Of a stretch of DNA of 64,000 nucleotides, positions 1 through 8,007 are shown in pieces. Position numbers and translations under genes: made by a program. This stretch comes from Solirubrobacter sp963837485 (GTDB lineage Bacteria > Actinomycetota > Thermoleophilia > Solirubrobacterales > Solirubrobacteraceae), in contig CAWINP010000004.1 of assembly GCA_963837485.1 (NCBI GenBank), positions 620,001 through 684,000 of the forward strand. Reading direction: 5' to 3'. Positions within the stretch are counted from its first letter, which is position 1, and every line of letters starts with the position of its first letter. The notes beneath the pieces were generated by a model, which was given only the letters and a program-made list of their open reading frames with translations, searched no databases and was not told where the DNA came from.

Positions 1-970
1 CGGCGACGGTCATCGCCGCGCGGTGCGCCTCGCGGTCGCGCACGAAGGCCAGCCCGCAGTCGTAGGGGACGTTGAGCCACTTGTGCGCGTCCGTGGCCCA
101 CGAGTCGGCGAGCTCGGCGCCGCGCACCAGGTGGCGGCGCGCCGGGCTCGCCGCCGCCCACAGACCGAAGGCGCCGTCGACGTGCACCCACGCGCCCGCC
201 TCGTGGGCGACCGCGCAGATGTCGGCGAGCGGGTCGATCGAGCCGCCGTTGACGTTTCCGGCCTGCGCGGCGACGATCGTCGGCGCCCCCGCGCCCTTCG
301 CCAGCGCCCCGGCGAGCGCGTCGGCGCGCATCGCCCCGTCCGGGCCGGCGGCGACCGGCTCCACGCATGCGGTCCCGAGGCCCAGCAGGCGCAGCGCGCG
401 GTCGATGGTGACGTGCCGTTCCTCTCCGGCCAGCACGCGCACGCGCGGCGCGCCGATCAGCCCATCGCGCTCGACGTCGTGCCCGGCGGCGTCGAGGACG
501 CGGTGGCGCGCGGCCGCGAGGCAGGTGAAATGGGCCATCTGACAGCCGGTGACGAGCGCGAAAGAAGCGCTCTCCGGAAGCCCGAGCAGCGAGATGAGCC
601 AGCGCCCGGCGATCTCCTCGACGACCGCGGCGGCCGGCGTCGGGTCGGCGAGCCCGGCGTTCTGATCCCAGGCCGACGTGAGCCAGTCGGCGGCGATCCC
701 GGCGGGATGCGCCCCGCCCATGACGAAGCCGAAGAAGCGCGGCGAGTTGATCGCGGTCAGGCCGGGCTCGGCCTCCTCAGCCAGTTGCGCGATGACGTCG
801 CCGGGCGGCAGCGGCGCCTCGCCGAGACGGTCGGCGATCGCGAGCTCTCGCGGGCCGGTCTGCGCGCGCACGGGCCGCTGAGGAAGGGAGTCGAGCCAAT
901 CGCCGGCGCGCTCTGCCACCTCACGCAGCAGCGCGCGCGTCTGAGTGTCAAGGACGGGGGCGCCGGACAT
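1..970 (-). CDS. PLP-dependent amino acid decarboxylase (group II), 3' end outside window
   Basis: Reading the minus strand from the ATG at 970 gives 323 codons of a pyridoxal-phosphate decarboxylase of the aromatic-amino-acid/glutamate decarboxylase group. The N-terminal part has the family pattern NSPRFFGFV around residues 90-100. The cofactor lysine lies in DAHKW (Lys297), preceded by HVDGAFG, which packs against the PLP ring. It should remove CO2 from an amino acid in the cytoplasm; the substrate cannot be told from this part. The frame runs off the left edge, so about 150 C-terminal residues are missing. A small hairpin (988-1004) separates it from the next minus-strand gene. Confidence 0.88.
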   Translation of the reverse strand, partial: MSGAPVLDTQTRALLREVAERAGDWLDSLPQRPVRAQTGPRELAIADRLGEAPLPPGDVIAQLAEEAEPGLTAINSPRFFGFVMGGAHPAGIAADWLTSAWDQNAGLADPTPAAAVVEEIAGRWLISLLGLPESASFALVTGCQMAHFTCLAAARHRVLDAAGHDVERDGLIGAPRVRVLAGEERHVTIDRALRLLGLGTACVEPVAAGPDGAMRADALAGALAKGAGAPTIVAAQAGNVNGGSIDPLADICAVAHEAGAWVHVDGAFGLWAAASPARRHLVRGAELADSWATDAHKWLNVPYDCGLAFVRDREAHRAAMTVA

Positions 971-987
971 CGGGCAACGATGCCGGA

Positions 988-1004
988 GCCCGCCTCACGC
1001 GGGC
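988..1004 (-). terminator. Small GC hairpin between two minus-strand genes
   Basis: GCCCGC and GCGGGC are perfect complements separated by 5 nt, just downstream of the gene ending at 1033 and upstream of the decarboxylase start at 970. There is no T-run, so it is at most a weak or factor-assisted terminator. Confidence 0.35.
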
Positions 1005-1032
1005 AATAGGGGTACCACCCCCAACTTTGCCG

Positions 1033-1470
1033 CTAGTCCTCGATCTTCTTGCCGTTCGGCGCCAGGACGTACCACTCGGCGCCGAAGCCGTCGACGCCCT
1101 CGCCGGCGGTGTCACCCGCCTTCTTGTCCTGCACGAAGTAGTAGAGCGGGTGGCCCTTGTATGTCACCTGCGTCTTGCCGTCGGTGCGCTTGGTGGTGCC
1201 GAGCAGCGACGCCCGCGCCTTGCCCGCAGCCTTGGGCTTGCCCGTGGTCAGCAGCGGCGGCCACGCCGTCGCACACGCGTCGTAGCACGTGCTCTTCTTC
1301 GTCTTGTCCTTCTCGAACAGGTACAGCGTGCGCCCGTTGGGCCCGACGAGGAAGGTGCCGAGCTTGCCGTGACGGGTCTTGACGGTCGCCGGTCCGGCGG
1401 CGAGCCCGGTCCCGGCAAGGGCGAGGGCAAGTCCCGCCACGATGACGGCCGGCACGAAAACACGACGCAT
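1033..1470 (-). CDS. Secreted repeat protein of unknown function (COG4315 / Lipoprotein_15 type)
   Basis: This 145-residue protein starts at the ATG at 1470, which has GGAGGT 6 nt upstream; an upstream extension of the frame lacks such a site. Residues 1-24 form a signal peptide (MRRVFVPAVIVAGLALALAG) ending near GLAAG. The mature part has the two motifs of this family, GPNGRTLYLFEKD with STCYDACATAWPP, then KGHPLYYFVQDK. The family is exported and common in actinobacteria, with no established biochemical role. There is no lipobox cysteine at the cleavage site, so it is probably secreted rather than lipid-anchored. It is divergent from the hydrolase at 1604. Confidence 0.85.
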   Translation of the reverse strand: MRRVFVPAVIVAGLALALAGTGLAAGPATVKTRHGKLGTFLVGPNGRTLYLFEKDKTKKSTCYDACATAWPPLLTTGKPKAAGKARASLLGTTKRTDGKTQVTYKGHPLYYFVQDKKAGDTAGEGVDGFGAEWYVLAPNGKKIED

Positions 1471-1545
1471 GCTGCACCTCCAGCGGACCTCGGGTACGTC
1501 TCGCGGCGGGATACGCCGAAGGGCCGGCGATGGTTCGCCCGATCG

Positions 1546-1570
1546 GGTAGCCGGAGACGCGCGGGCTACC
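1546..1570. promoter_or_regulatory. Inverted repeat in the divergent 1033/1604 intergenic region
   Basis: GGTAGCC and GGCTACC form 7-bp arms around an 11-nt spacer, 33 bp upstream of the ATG at 1604. It could be an operator or a leader hairpin; no regulator gene sits beside it. Confidence 0.3.
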
Positions 1571-1603
1571 GTCCGGGCGTGCCGTCCGCGGAGACTTGGG
1601 CGT

Positions 1604-2449
1604 ATGCCACGCATCACCGTCGGTACCGAGAACAGCGCCCCGATCGAGATCTACTACGAGGATCACGGCAGCGGACGCCCGATCGTGCTCATCCACGGCT
1701 ATCCGCTGGACGGGGACTCCTGGGAGCGGCAGGAGCCGGTCCTGCTCGAGAACGGCTTCCGTGTCATCCGGTATGACCGCCGCGGGTTCGGCCGCTCCAG
1801 CCGGCCCACGACCGGCTACGACTACGACACCTTCGCGGCCGACCTCAACGCCCTGCTCGACCATCTCGGACTCGAGGAGGTCGTGCTCGCCGGCTTCTCG
1901 ATGGGGACCGGCGAGGTCACCCGCTACCTGGGGCGTTACGGCTCGGGCCGCGTGAGTCGCGCCGTGCTGTTCGGCGCGATCCCGCCGTTCCTGCTCAAGA
2001 CCGACGACAACCCGGACGGCGTCGACGGCCAGGGGTTCGAGGACATCAAGGCGTCGATCGCGCGCGACCGCTACGCCTACTTCAAGGACTTCCTCGACAA
2101 CTTCTACAACGTCGACCGCCTGGCGCCTGACCGCATCAGCCCGCAGGCATGGCAGGGGAGCTTCAACGTCGCGGCCGCCGCGTCGCCGCACGCGACGTAC
2201 GCGTGCGTCGACGCGTGGCTGACCGACTTCCGCGATGACCTGCCGAAGATCGACGTGCCCGTGCTGCTGGTGCACGGAACCGAGGACCGCATCCTCCCCT
2301 ACGAGGCCACCGCCGCCCGCCTGCCCGAGCTGATCGCGGACCTGACGCTCGTGCCGGTGGAGGGCGGCCCGCACAACATCGGGTGGACGCACCCCGAAGA
2401 GGTCAACTCGGCGCTGCTCGAGTTCCTGGGGGTCACAATCTCGGTGTGA
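1604..2449 (+). CDS. Alpha/beta hydrolase, non-heme chloroperoxidase-like
   Basis: This 281-residue protein starts at MPRITVG; the open frame extends upstream, but there is no homology before this ATG. It has the alpha/beta-hydrolase fold markers: HGYPLDG oxyanion loop (31-37), nucleophile elbow GFSMG with Ser99, acid in HGTEDRILP, and histidine in GGPHNIGW near residue 260. The GFSMGTGE elbow is typical of the cofactor-free haloperoxidase/esterase branch, which hydrolyses esters in the cytoplasm and can show perhydrolase activity. Its TGA overlaps the GTG start of the next gene (GTGA at 2446), so the two are probably translated together. Confidence 0.86.
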   Translation: MPRITVGTENSAPIEIYYEDHGSGRPIVLIHGYPLDGDSWERQEPVLLENGFRVIRYDRRGFGRSSRPTTGYDYDTFAADLNALLDHLGLEEVVLAGFSMGTGEVTRYLGRYGSGRVSRAVLFGAIPPFLLKTDDNPDGVDGQGFEDIKASIARDRYAYFKDFLDNFYNVDRLAPDRISPQAWQGSFNVAAAASPHATYACVDAWLTDFRDDLPKIDVPVLLVHGTEDRILPYEATAARLPELIADLTLVPVEGGPHNIGWTHPEEVNSALLEFLGVTISV

Positions 2450-3147
2450 GTCAGGGGCGACGCAAGGCGCTGCGCGCGAACGCGGGCGACGGCATCGACG
2501 CCGGGGCGGTGGCCGCCAGGGCGCGCGAGCTGGGCGTGATGGGCTGGGTGCGGCCGACGGGCGAGATCCACGCCGAGGGCGCGGCGGGCGCGGTGCAGGA
2601 GCTGATCGCGTTCGCCGCCGGCGCGCCGGCGCGCGAGCCGGCGCGCGTGGAGGGGCACGAGCAGTTCGGGATCCGCGGCGTGAGCGCCGGGGTGTTCGTG
2701 GTCCAGGAGCACCAGGCGACCGCCCACCACTACGACGTCCGGCTCGAGGTCGAGGGGGTGATGCGTTCCTGGGCGGTGCCCAAGGGACCGTCGCTCGATC
2801 CCGCCGCCAAGCGCCTCGCCGTCCAGGTCGAAGACCACGCGCTCGACCACAACGACTTCGAGGGCACGCTCGGCGGCGGGGGCGTGATCGTGTGGGACCG
2901 CGGCACGTACGAGCAGGGCGGCCGCGTCGCCTGGCCCGAGGCGCTCGAGCGCGGCCACGCCGTCTTCGTCCTGCACGGCGAGAAGCTGCGCGGCGGCTTC
3001 GCGCTCCAGCGCACGCGCGACCGGGTAAAGCCGCAATGGCTGCTGATCAAGCGCCGCGACGACGACGCGCGCCCCGGCTCGGACATCGTCGCCGAGCGGC
3101 CCGAGTCGATCCTCAGCGGCCGCACGCTGGCGCAGCTGCTCGGCTGA
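2446..3147 (+). CDS. LigD-type 3'-phosphoesterase domain protein with N-terminal acylphosphatase-like segment
   Basis: This 233-residue protein starts at a GTG sharing 4 nt with the upstream stop. Residues 80-225 match the 3'-phosphoesterase module of bacterial NHEJ ligase D: catalytic-site residues in QEHQATAHHYDVRLE (His89, His94/95, Asp97, Arg99), WAVPKGPS (Lys113) and VEDH (His131). Such modules trim 3'-phosphates or ribonucleotides at DNA ends. Residues 5-75 resemble an acylphosphatase (ARELGVMGWVRPTGEIHAEG), but the usual catalytic loop GRVQGVGFR is replaced by a degenerate sequence without the arginine. There is no ligase or polymerase domain and no Ku gene in the window, so it is a free-standing phosphoesterase. 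Confidence 0.85.
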   Translation: MSQGRRKALRANAGDGIDAGAVAARARELGVMGWVRPTGEIHAEGAAGAVQELIAFAAGAPAREPARVEGHEQFGIRGVSAGVFVVQEHQATAHHYDVRLEVEGVMRSWAVPKGPSLDPAAKRLAVQVEDHALDHNDFEGTLGGGGVIVWDRGTYEQGGRVAWPEALERGHAVFVLHGEKLRGGFALQRTRDRVKPQWLLIKRRDDDARPGSDIVAERPESILSGRTLAQLLG

Positions 3148-3235
3148 GAGACCAGGGGGCAGACCAGGGACATCCCGGGGCGCGAAGACGGCCGGATCGC
3201 GCGATCGTGTGGCCATCGAACCCAAGGAGGACGCC

Positions 3236-3727
3236 ATGAGCACCACGGATACGAGCGGCGAGACCGCGCCCCAGGCAGCGCAGACCAAGCCCGTCGAGTT
3301 CAAGCTCGAGGTCGTGATCCTTCCCGTGTCCGACGCCGATCGCGCGAAGGCGTTCTACTCCTCGCTCGGCTGGCGCGAGGATGCCGACTTCCCGATCGCC
3401 GAGGGCTACCGGGTCCTGCAGTTCACGCCGCCCGGCTCGCTGGCGTCGATCGTCTTCGGCACCGGCGTCACCGCCGCGACCCCCGGCGCCGGCGCCGGCC
3501 TCCTGCTCGCCGTCTACGACCTCGACGAGGCGCGCGCCGATCTGATCGCGCGCGGCGTGGACGTCTCCGAGATCTTCCACGGCGCGGCGTTCAGCGACAC
3601 CACCGACCGACGCGTGCCCGGGCCGGACCCCGAGCGCCAGTCCTACCGCTCCTTCGCGTCCTTCCGCGACCCCGACGGCAACGAGTGGCTGCTGCAGGAG
3701 CTCAGGACCCGGCTCCCGGGGCGGTGA
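3236..3727 (+). CDS. VOC (glyoxalase/bleomycin-resistance) family protein
   Basis: This 163-residue protein starts at the ATG at 3236, with AAGGAGG 5 nt upstream. After a 20-residue polar leader it has a single vicinal-oxygen-chelate module: VILPVSDADRAKAFYSSLGW at the start and FRDPDGNEWLLQE at the end. Its substrate is unknown; such single-domain members in actinobacteria include dioxygenase-like enzymes, binding proteins and resistance proteins. The gene at 36617 has the same module (VPVSDIDRAKAFY). It stands alone between the phosphoesterase and a small gene. Confidence 0.85.
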   Translation: MSTTDTSGETAPQAAQTKPVEFKLEVVILPVSDADRAKAFYSSLGWREDADFPIAEGYRVLQFTPPGSLASIVFGTGVTAATPGAGAGLLLAVYDLDEARADLIARGVDVSEIFHGAAFSDTTDRRVPGPDPERQSYRSFASFRDPDGNEWLLQELRTRLPGR

Positions 3728-3748
3728 CCGCGGGGTTACGCTTGCCCC

Positions 3749-4000
3749 ATGGCGAAGGCCAAGCATCCACCGGGCTCGGAGCCGTTCGACGTGACGCTGC
3801 CCGAGGGCTTCGAGCCCGGCGACCGCCGGGCCGAGCTGGAGGCCGCCGCAAAGCAGGCGGGATGGACGATCGAGCGCGACGGCGGGACCGTCATCGTGCG
3901 CGACGTATGGACGGAGAACGAAGACCACGCGGCGTGGCTCGTGGCCACCAAGGCCGGCCTGCCGCTCGAGCGCGTCACCGTCTGGGCCGGCCGCGGGTGA
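3749..4000 (+). CDS. Hypothetical protein, 83 aa
   Basis: A small acidic/basic soluble protein with no recognised family. The N-terminus is lysine-rich, followed by a short alpha-beta-like stretch (WTIERDGGTVIVRDVW). The ATG lies 21 nt after the VOC stop, on the same strand. Its last 26 nt overlap the 3' end of the convergent livM gene. Coding is supported by position, start and codon pattern only. Confidence 0.5.
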   Translation: MAKAKHPPGSEPFDVTLPEGFEPGDRRAELEAAAKQAGWTIERDGGTVIVRDVWTENEDHAAWLVATKAGLPLERVTVWAGRG

Positions 4001-5084
4001 CGTCCGCTCCCAGCAGGCCCGCCGGCCGCAGCAGCATGACGCACACCAGCAGCAGGCCGTAGATGCCCGAGGAGACCTGCGACAGGTTGAAGTCCAGCCC
4101 CAGGTCGCGCGGGACGTCGTAGAGGACCTCGGGCAGCAGGTAGTTGTCGGCCACCGACAACAGGACGGCGCCGAGCACCACGCCCCAGATCGAGCCCAGG
4201 CCGCCGAGCACCACCATCGCGAGGATGAAGATCGAGAACGAGAACGTGAACTGGTGGGGGTCGACGAAGCTGAAGAACGACGCCAGGAACGCCCCTGATA
4301 CGCCGCCCATCGCCGCGCCCACCGCGTAGGCGAGCAGCTTCGTGCGGGCGATCGGGACACCGGCGCTCGCCGCCGCGACCTCGTCGTCGCGCAGCGCGAT
4401 CCACGCCCGGCCCATGCGCGAGTCGCGCAGCCGGAAGTTGACGACGAGCACGAGCCCCACGAGGGCGAGCGCGAACCAGTACCACGGCCGTAGGTCCAGG
4501 ATCCCGAAGCGGCCAACGAACGGCAGGTCGATCCGGTCCACGCCGGACATGCCGTTCGGCCCGCCGGTCAGCGACCCGCCGAGGAAGCGGATCCCCCGTC
4601 CGTTGACGACGGCCTGCCCGATGATCTCCCCGAACGCGAGCGTCACGAGCCCGATGTAGTCACCGCGCAGGCGCAGCGTCGGAACCCCGATCAGCACGCC
4701 GGCCGCGGTGCACGCGACGATCGCCAGCACGGCGATGACGAGGAAGCTCAGGTGGATGCCCGGCAGGCGCGCCGTCGGCGCGTCGACCAGCAGCGAGACG
4801 TGCGCGTGGACCCAGAACTCCGAGCCGAAGTGCGCCGCCACATGAGCGCCGATCGCGAAGAACGCGACGTACCCGAGATCCAGCAGGCCGGCGAAGCCGA
4901 CGACGATGTTCAGGCCCAGCGCCATCACCACGTAGGCGGCGGCGATGATCAGGTTCTGCAGCGCGAGGCTGCCCTCGCCGAGGAACAGCGGCACGACGGC
5001 GGCGACGCCGAACGCGGCGACCGCGAGCAGCGAGCCGGGCGGCGCTGCGCGGACGCCCGCGAGCCGGGCCGCGGCGGCGCTCAT
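3975..5084 (-). CDS. livM: Branched-chain amino acid ABC transporter permease (LivM-like)
   Basis: This 369-residue integral membrane protein has about ten hydrophobic segments and the family signatures YVVMALGLNIVVGFAGLLDLG and GRAWIALRDDEVAAASAG, the loop that contacts the ATPases. LivM with LivH forms the membrane channel for leucine/isoleucine/valine or urea-like solutes. No livH, livF, livG or binding-protein gene occurs here, so it is an orphan or works with subunits encoded elsewhere. Its ATG lies in an ATGA overlap with the stop of the upstream CGNR gene, so the two are translationally coupled. The frame is open far upstream, but conserved sequence begins at this ATG. Confidence 0.88.
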   Translation of the reverse strand: MSAAAARLAGVRAAPPGSLLAVAAFGVAAVVPLFLGEGSLALQNLIIAAAYVVMALGLNIVVGFAGLLDLGYVAFFAIGAHVAAHFGSEFWVHAHVSLLVDAPTARLPGIHLSFLVIAVLAIVACTAAGVLIGVPTLRLRGDYIGLVTLAFGEIIGQAVVNGRGIRFLGGSLTGGPNGMSGVDRIDLPFVGRFGILDLRPWYWFALALVGLVLVVNFRLRDSRMGRAWIALRDDEVAAASAGVPIARTKLLAYAVGAAMGGVSGAFLASFFSFVDPHQFTFSFSIFILAMVVLGGLGSIWGVVLGAVLLSVADNYLLPEVLYDVPRDLGLDFNLSQVSSGIYGLLLVCVMLLRPAGLLGADVTRGRPRR

Positions 5085-5674
5085 CGTGCGCGCCTGCGCC
5101 GGTAGTACGCGCGGTTCTTGGTGCGATTGCCGCAGATCGACATGTCGCACCACGCGGCCGAGCGGTTCTTCGAGCGGTCGAAGAACGCGTATTCGCACTG
5201 GCGGCAGGCCTTCATGCGCGACCAGTCGCCGCTCAGCTGCGCCTCGTGAAGAATCCCGAGCAGCGCCGCCACCGCACCTTCGGCGCCGGCGCACGCGGGC
5301 TCCAGCGCGGTGCGGCCGGCGTCGTCGATCGCGACCGCGAGCCAGGCGCGCTCGGACGCGGCGCGGATCACCTGCACCGCCGCGGCCGGCGCCGGCTCTC
5401 CGCCGTTTGCCACCGCCAGCGCGCGGATCGCCTCGCGCAGCTCGCGCAGCCGCGCGGCGTCGGCCGCCGAGATGCGCGCGCCCGGCGCCAGCAGCCGCTT
5501 CTCCCCCAGCCAGGCCTGGGCCTTGCGTGCCGTCCCGATCCGATCCCACTCGGGCGGAAGATCGTGGTTGTGGGAGTTGACGAAGCGCTGGAGCAGCTCG
5601 AGCCGGCCGGGCGCCTTCGGCCGCCCTCCGGGCTCGATCTGCTCGCCGACCCGGCGCTTGTCGCGCTCCTCCAC
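5081..5674 (-). CDS. CGNR zinc-finger transcriptional regulator (ABATE domain)
   Basis: This 197-residue protein has an N-terminal helical ABATE-type region beginning around LLQRFVNSHNHDLPPEWD and a C-terminal zinc finger with the naming motif: MKACRQCEYAFFDRSKNRSA then CDMSICGNRTKNRAYYRR. The finger cysteines bind zinc and the basic tail probably binds DNA. The start is GTG (5674); no in-frame ATG precedes the conserved part. Its TGA overlaps the ATG of livM, which suggests it controls the permease gene. A 29-bp inverted repeat begins 1 bp upstream of its start. Confidence 0.88.
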   Translation of the reverse strand: MEERDKRRVGEQIEPGGRPKAPGRLELLQRFVNSHNHDLPPEWDRIGTARKAQAWLGEKRLLAPGARISAADAARLRELREAIRALAVANGGEPAPAAAVQVIRAASERAWLAVAIDDAGRTALEPACAGAEGAVAALLGILHEAQLSGDWSRMKACRQCEYAFFDRSKNRSAAWCDMSICGNRTKNRAYYRRRRAR

Positions 5675-5703
5675 CTGACCACCATAACGTTAATGACGGT
5701 CAG
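5675..5703. promoter_or_regulatory. Inverted repeat at the CGNR gene start (candidate operator)
   Basis: CTGACC and GGTCAG form the outer arms of a 29-bp element centred on AACGTT, directly upstream of the GTG at 5674 and within the divergent region shared with the MFS gene. It is a plausible binding site for the CGNR protein or for the MarR regulator encoded at 7145. Confidence 0.45.
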
Positions 5704-5740
5704 ATGTCCAGGGCCTTGACGCAGTGGTAATGCTTATGCT

Positions 5741-5757
5741 TTCATAATAGTTATGAA
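5741..5757. promoter_or_regulatory. Perfect palindrome overlapping the MFS start codon
   Basis: TTCATAA-TAG-TTATGAA has 7-bp perfect arms and covers the ATG at 5753. Its AT-richness stands out in this GC-rich DNA. A TTGACG hexamer lies at 5716-5721. The placement fits an operator for the co-transcribed MarR-type repressor, or a promoter -10 region of a leaderless transcript. Confidence 0.5.
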
Positions 5758-7135
5758 GCAGCAATCAACTGATCGTCGCAACCGAATCCGCATCCTGCTG
5801 ATCTGCTGCACGAGCCTGTTCATCGTCGGGCTCGACATCACCGCCGTGAACGTCGCGCTACCGACGATCGGACGGCAGCTCGACGCCGGCGTGGCGGGCC
5901 TGCAGTGGACCGTCGACGCCTACACCGTCGTGCTCGCGAGCCTGCTGATGCTCGGCGGCTCGACCGGCGACCGGCTGGGCCGCAGGCGCGTGTTCCTCGC
6001 CGGCCTCGGCGTGTTCTCGGCCGCGTCGCTGCTGTGCAGCCTCGCCCCGAGCGCCGGGCTCTTGGTCGCGTTCCGCGCGCTTCAGGCGGTGGGCGGCTCG
6101 ATGCTCAACCCGGTCGCGATGTCGATCGTCGTCAACACGTTCACCGATCCGCGCGAGCGCGCGCAGGCGGTGGGCGTCTGGGGCGCGATGTTCGGGCTGT
6201 CCATGGCGCTTGGGCCGGTCGTCGGCGGCGCCGCGGTCTCGTGGCTCGGCTGGCAGGCGATCTTCCTGCTCAACCTTCCCGTCGGGCTGGCCGCGATCGC
6301 CTTGACGCTGCGCTTCATTCCCGAGTCGCGGGCGCCGCACCCGCGCCGCCCGGACCCGGTCGGCCAGGCGCTAGTGATCGTGCTGCTCGGCGCGCTCACC
6401 TTCGGCATCATCGAGGGCCCGGTTCGCGGCTGGAGCTCTCCGGTGATCGTGGCCGCGCTGGCGTCGGCGGGCGCGGCGCTCGCCGGGCTGCTGCTCTACG
6501 AGCCGCGACGCGAGGAGCCGCTGATCGAGCTGCGGTTCTTCCGGTCGGTCCCGTTCTCCTCCGCGGTCGTGATCTCGCTCGCCGCGTTCGCCGCGTTCGG
6601 CGGGTTCCTGTTCCTCAACACGCTCTATCTGCAGGACGCGCGCGGGCTCTCGCCGGTCCGGGCGGGCCTCGTCACGGTGCCGATGGCGTTGATGATCGTC
6701 GTGGCCTCGCCGCTGTCGGGACGCGTGGTGGGGCGCCGCGGCGCGAGGGTCCCGCTCGCGATCGCGGGCGTGTCGATGGCTGCGGGATGCGCGCTCCTGG
6801 CCGGCGTCGATCCGGCGACGCCGCTCGCCCGGCTGATCGCGGCCTACGTCGTCTTCGGGCTCGGCATCGGGTTCGTCAACGCGCCGATCACCAACACCGC
6901 GGTGTCGGGGATGCCGCGCGCGCAGGCGGGCGTCGCCGCGGCGATCGCCACGACCTCGCGGCAGGTGGGCCAGACGCTCGGGGTCGCCGGCGTGGGAGCG
7001 ATCGCGCACGCGAGCGCCGCGCCGGCGTGGTGGACGCTCGCGGCCTGCGGCGCCGTCGTGCTCGTGCTCGGCCTGCTCGCGACCACGCGGCGCGCGCGGG
7101 CGACGGCGCTCAATCCGGAGCCGGCCGTCGCCTAG
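5753..7135 (+). CDS. MFS transporter, DHA2 (EmrB/QacA) drug-efflux family
   Basis: This 460-residue membrane protein has about 14 hydrophobic segments. Diagnostic motifs include D1 near the N-terminus (LDITAVNVALPTIG), motif A (GDRLGRRRVFLAG) in the loop after helix 2, motif B (RALQAVGGS) and motif C (ALGPVVGG) in helix 5, typical of proton-driven drug exporters. It probably expels amphipathic compounds across the cytoplasmic membrane. A MarR-type gene starts 9 nt after its stop, a common repressor-pump arrangement. There is no obvious Shine-Dalgarno and a palindrome covers the start codon, so the transcript may be leaderless. Confidence 0.92.
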   Translation: MKQQSTDRRNRIRILLICCTSLFIVGLDITAVNVALPTIGRQLDAGVAGLQWTVDAYTVVLASLLMLGGSTGDRLGRRRVFLAGLGVFSAASLLCSLAPSAGLLVAFRALQAVGGSMLNPVAMSIVVNTFTDPRERAQAVGVWGAMFGLSMALGPVVGGAAVSWLGWQAIFLLNLPVGLAAIALTLRFIPESRAPHPRRPDPVGQALVIVLLGALTFGIIEGPVRGWSSPVIVAALASAGAALAGLLLYEPRREEPLIELRFFRSVPFSSAVVISLAAFAAFGGFLFLNTLYLQDARGLSPVRAGLVTVPMALMIVVASPLSGRVVGRRGARVPLAIAGVSMAAGCALLAGVDPATPLARLIAAYVVFGLGIGFVNAPITNTAVSGMPRAQAGVAAAIATTSRQVGQTLGVAGVGAIAHASAAPAWWTLAACGAVVLVLGLLATTRRARATALNPEPAVA

Positions 7136-7144
7136 GCTGCCGGC

Positions 7145-7555
7145 ATGGACGACGACGCCGCCCGCCAGGTCTGGCTGCTGATGTCCGACCTCGTGCTCGA
7201 CAACGAGCGGCGGCGCGAGGTCGCCGACGCGCTCGGGATGAGCTTCGGCCGTGCCCGCACGGTGCGCCGGCTCGCGCGCCGGACGATGTCGATGCGCGAG
7301 CTGGCCGACGCGCTCGGCATCGACCCGCCGAACGCGACCGTGATCGTCGACGGCCTGGAGGCGCAGGGGCTCGTGCGCCGCACGCCGCACCCGACCGACC
7401 GCCGCGCCAAGGTGGTCGAGGCGACGCGCAAGGGCAAGGAGCTCGCGCGCAAGGCCGATGAGATCCTCGCCACGCCGCCGCCCTCGCTCACCGTCCTGAG
7501 CCCCGAGGACCTCGAGACGCTGCGCTCGATCCTCGCGAGCGTCAGAGCCGGCTGA
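7145..7555 (+). CDS. MarR-family transcriptional regulator
   Basis: This 136-residue winged-helix protein has the MarR recognition region MSMRELADALGIDPPNATVI, followed by a wing segment LEAQGLVRRTPHPTDRRAK with the family's conserved DRR. It is directly downstream of the efflux gene (9-nt gap) and probably represses it, releasing on binding a pump substrate. The candidate operator is the palindrome at 5741-5757. Its last 14 nt overlap the 3' end of a second, convergent MarR gene. Confidence 0.88.
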   Translation: MDDDAARQVWLLMSDLVLDNERRREVADALGMSFGRARTVRRLARRTMSMRELADALGIDPPNATVIVDGLEAQGLVRRTPHPTDRRAKVVEATRKGKELARKADEILATPPPSLTVLSPEDLETLRSILASVRAG

Positions 7556-7961
7556 CGTTCGCGACGACGGTCGCGGCCAGGCTCGCGAGCCTGGCGAGAT
7601 CGCGCTCCGGAAGCGAGTCCAGCAGGCCGGAGAGCGCCGCGTCGGCCTCCTTGGTGAGCCGGTTCGCGAGCCGCCGGCCCTCGGGCGTGAGCCGGACGTG
7701 GACGGCGCGGCCGTCATCCGGGCTCGCGCTGCGCTCGACCAGCCCGCGCCGTTGCGCGCGGTCGATCAGGCCGCTGACGCTCGACTTGCCGAGGTTCAGG
7801 TGGCGCGCGAGGTCGAGCATCGCGGGCTCGCGGTCGCGCAGGATGCCGAGCAGCCGCAGTTGCGTGATCGAGAGATCGTGCTCGGCGGCGAGCTCGCCGA
7901 GCAGCGTCTGGATCGTGAACGAGAGCTGGACGACGGCGTCGATCTCGGGTGGCTCGGCCAT
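7542..7961 (-). CDS. MarR-family transcriptional regulator
   Basis: This 139-residue protein has the helix-turn-helix MLDLARHLNLGKSSVSGLID and the wing RRGLVERSASPDDGRAVHV. I chose the ATG at 7961; the frame is open to a GTG at 8018, but that codon lies inside a perfect palindrome more likely to be an operator. It is divergent from a quinone-oxidoreductase remnant at 8040, the usual target arrangement for this subfamily. With that target broken, the regulator may now control only itself. Confidence 0.85.
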   Translation of the reverse strand: MAEPPEIDAVVQLSFTIQTLLGELAAEHDLSITQLRLLGILRDREPAMLDLARHLNLGKSSVSGLIDRAQRRGLVERSASPDDGRAVHVRLTPEGRRLANRLTKEADAALSGLLDSLPERDLARLASLAATVVANVSRL

Positions 7962-8007
7962 CGGACTCACAGCGTACTTGATCTGGTTCGCGGCACGTAC
8001 TACATTG

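Noticed and set aside
23..1009. Plus-strand open frame over the left-edge decarboxylase
   Set aside because: The minus strand encodes a PLP decarboxylase with its lysine motif; the plus frame is low-complexity and has no homology.
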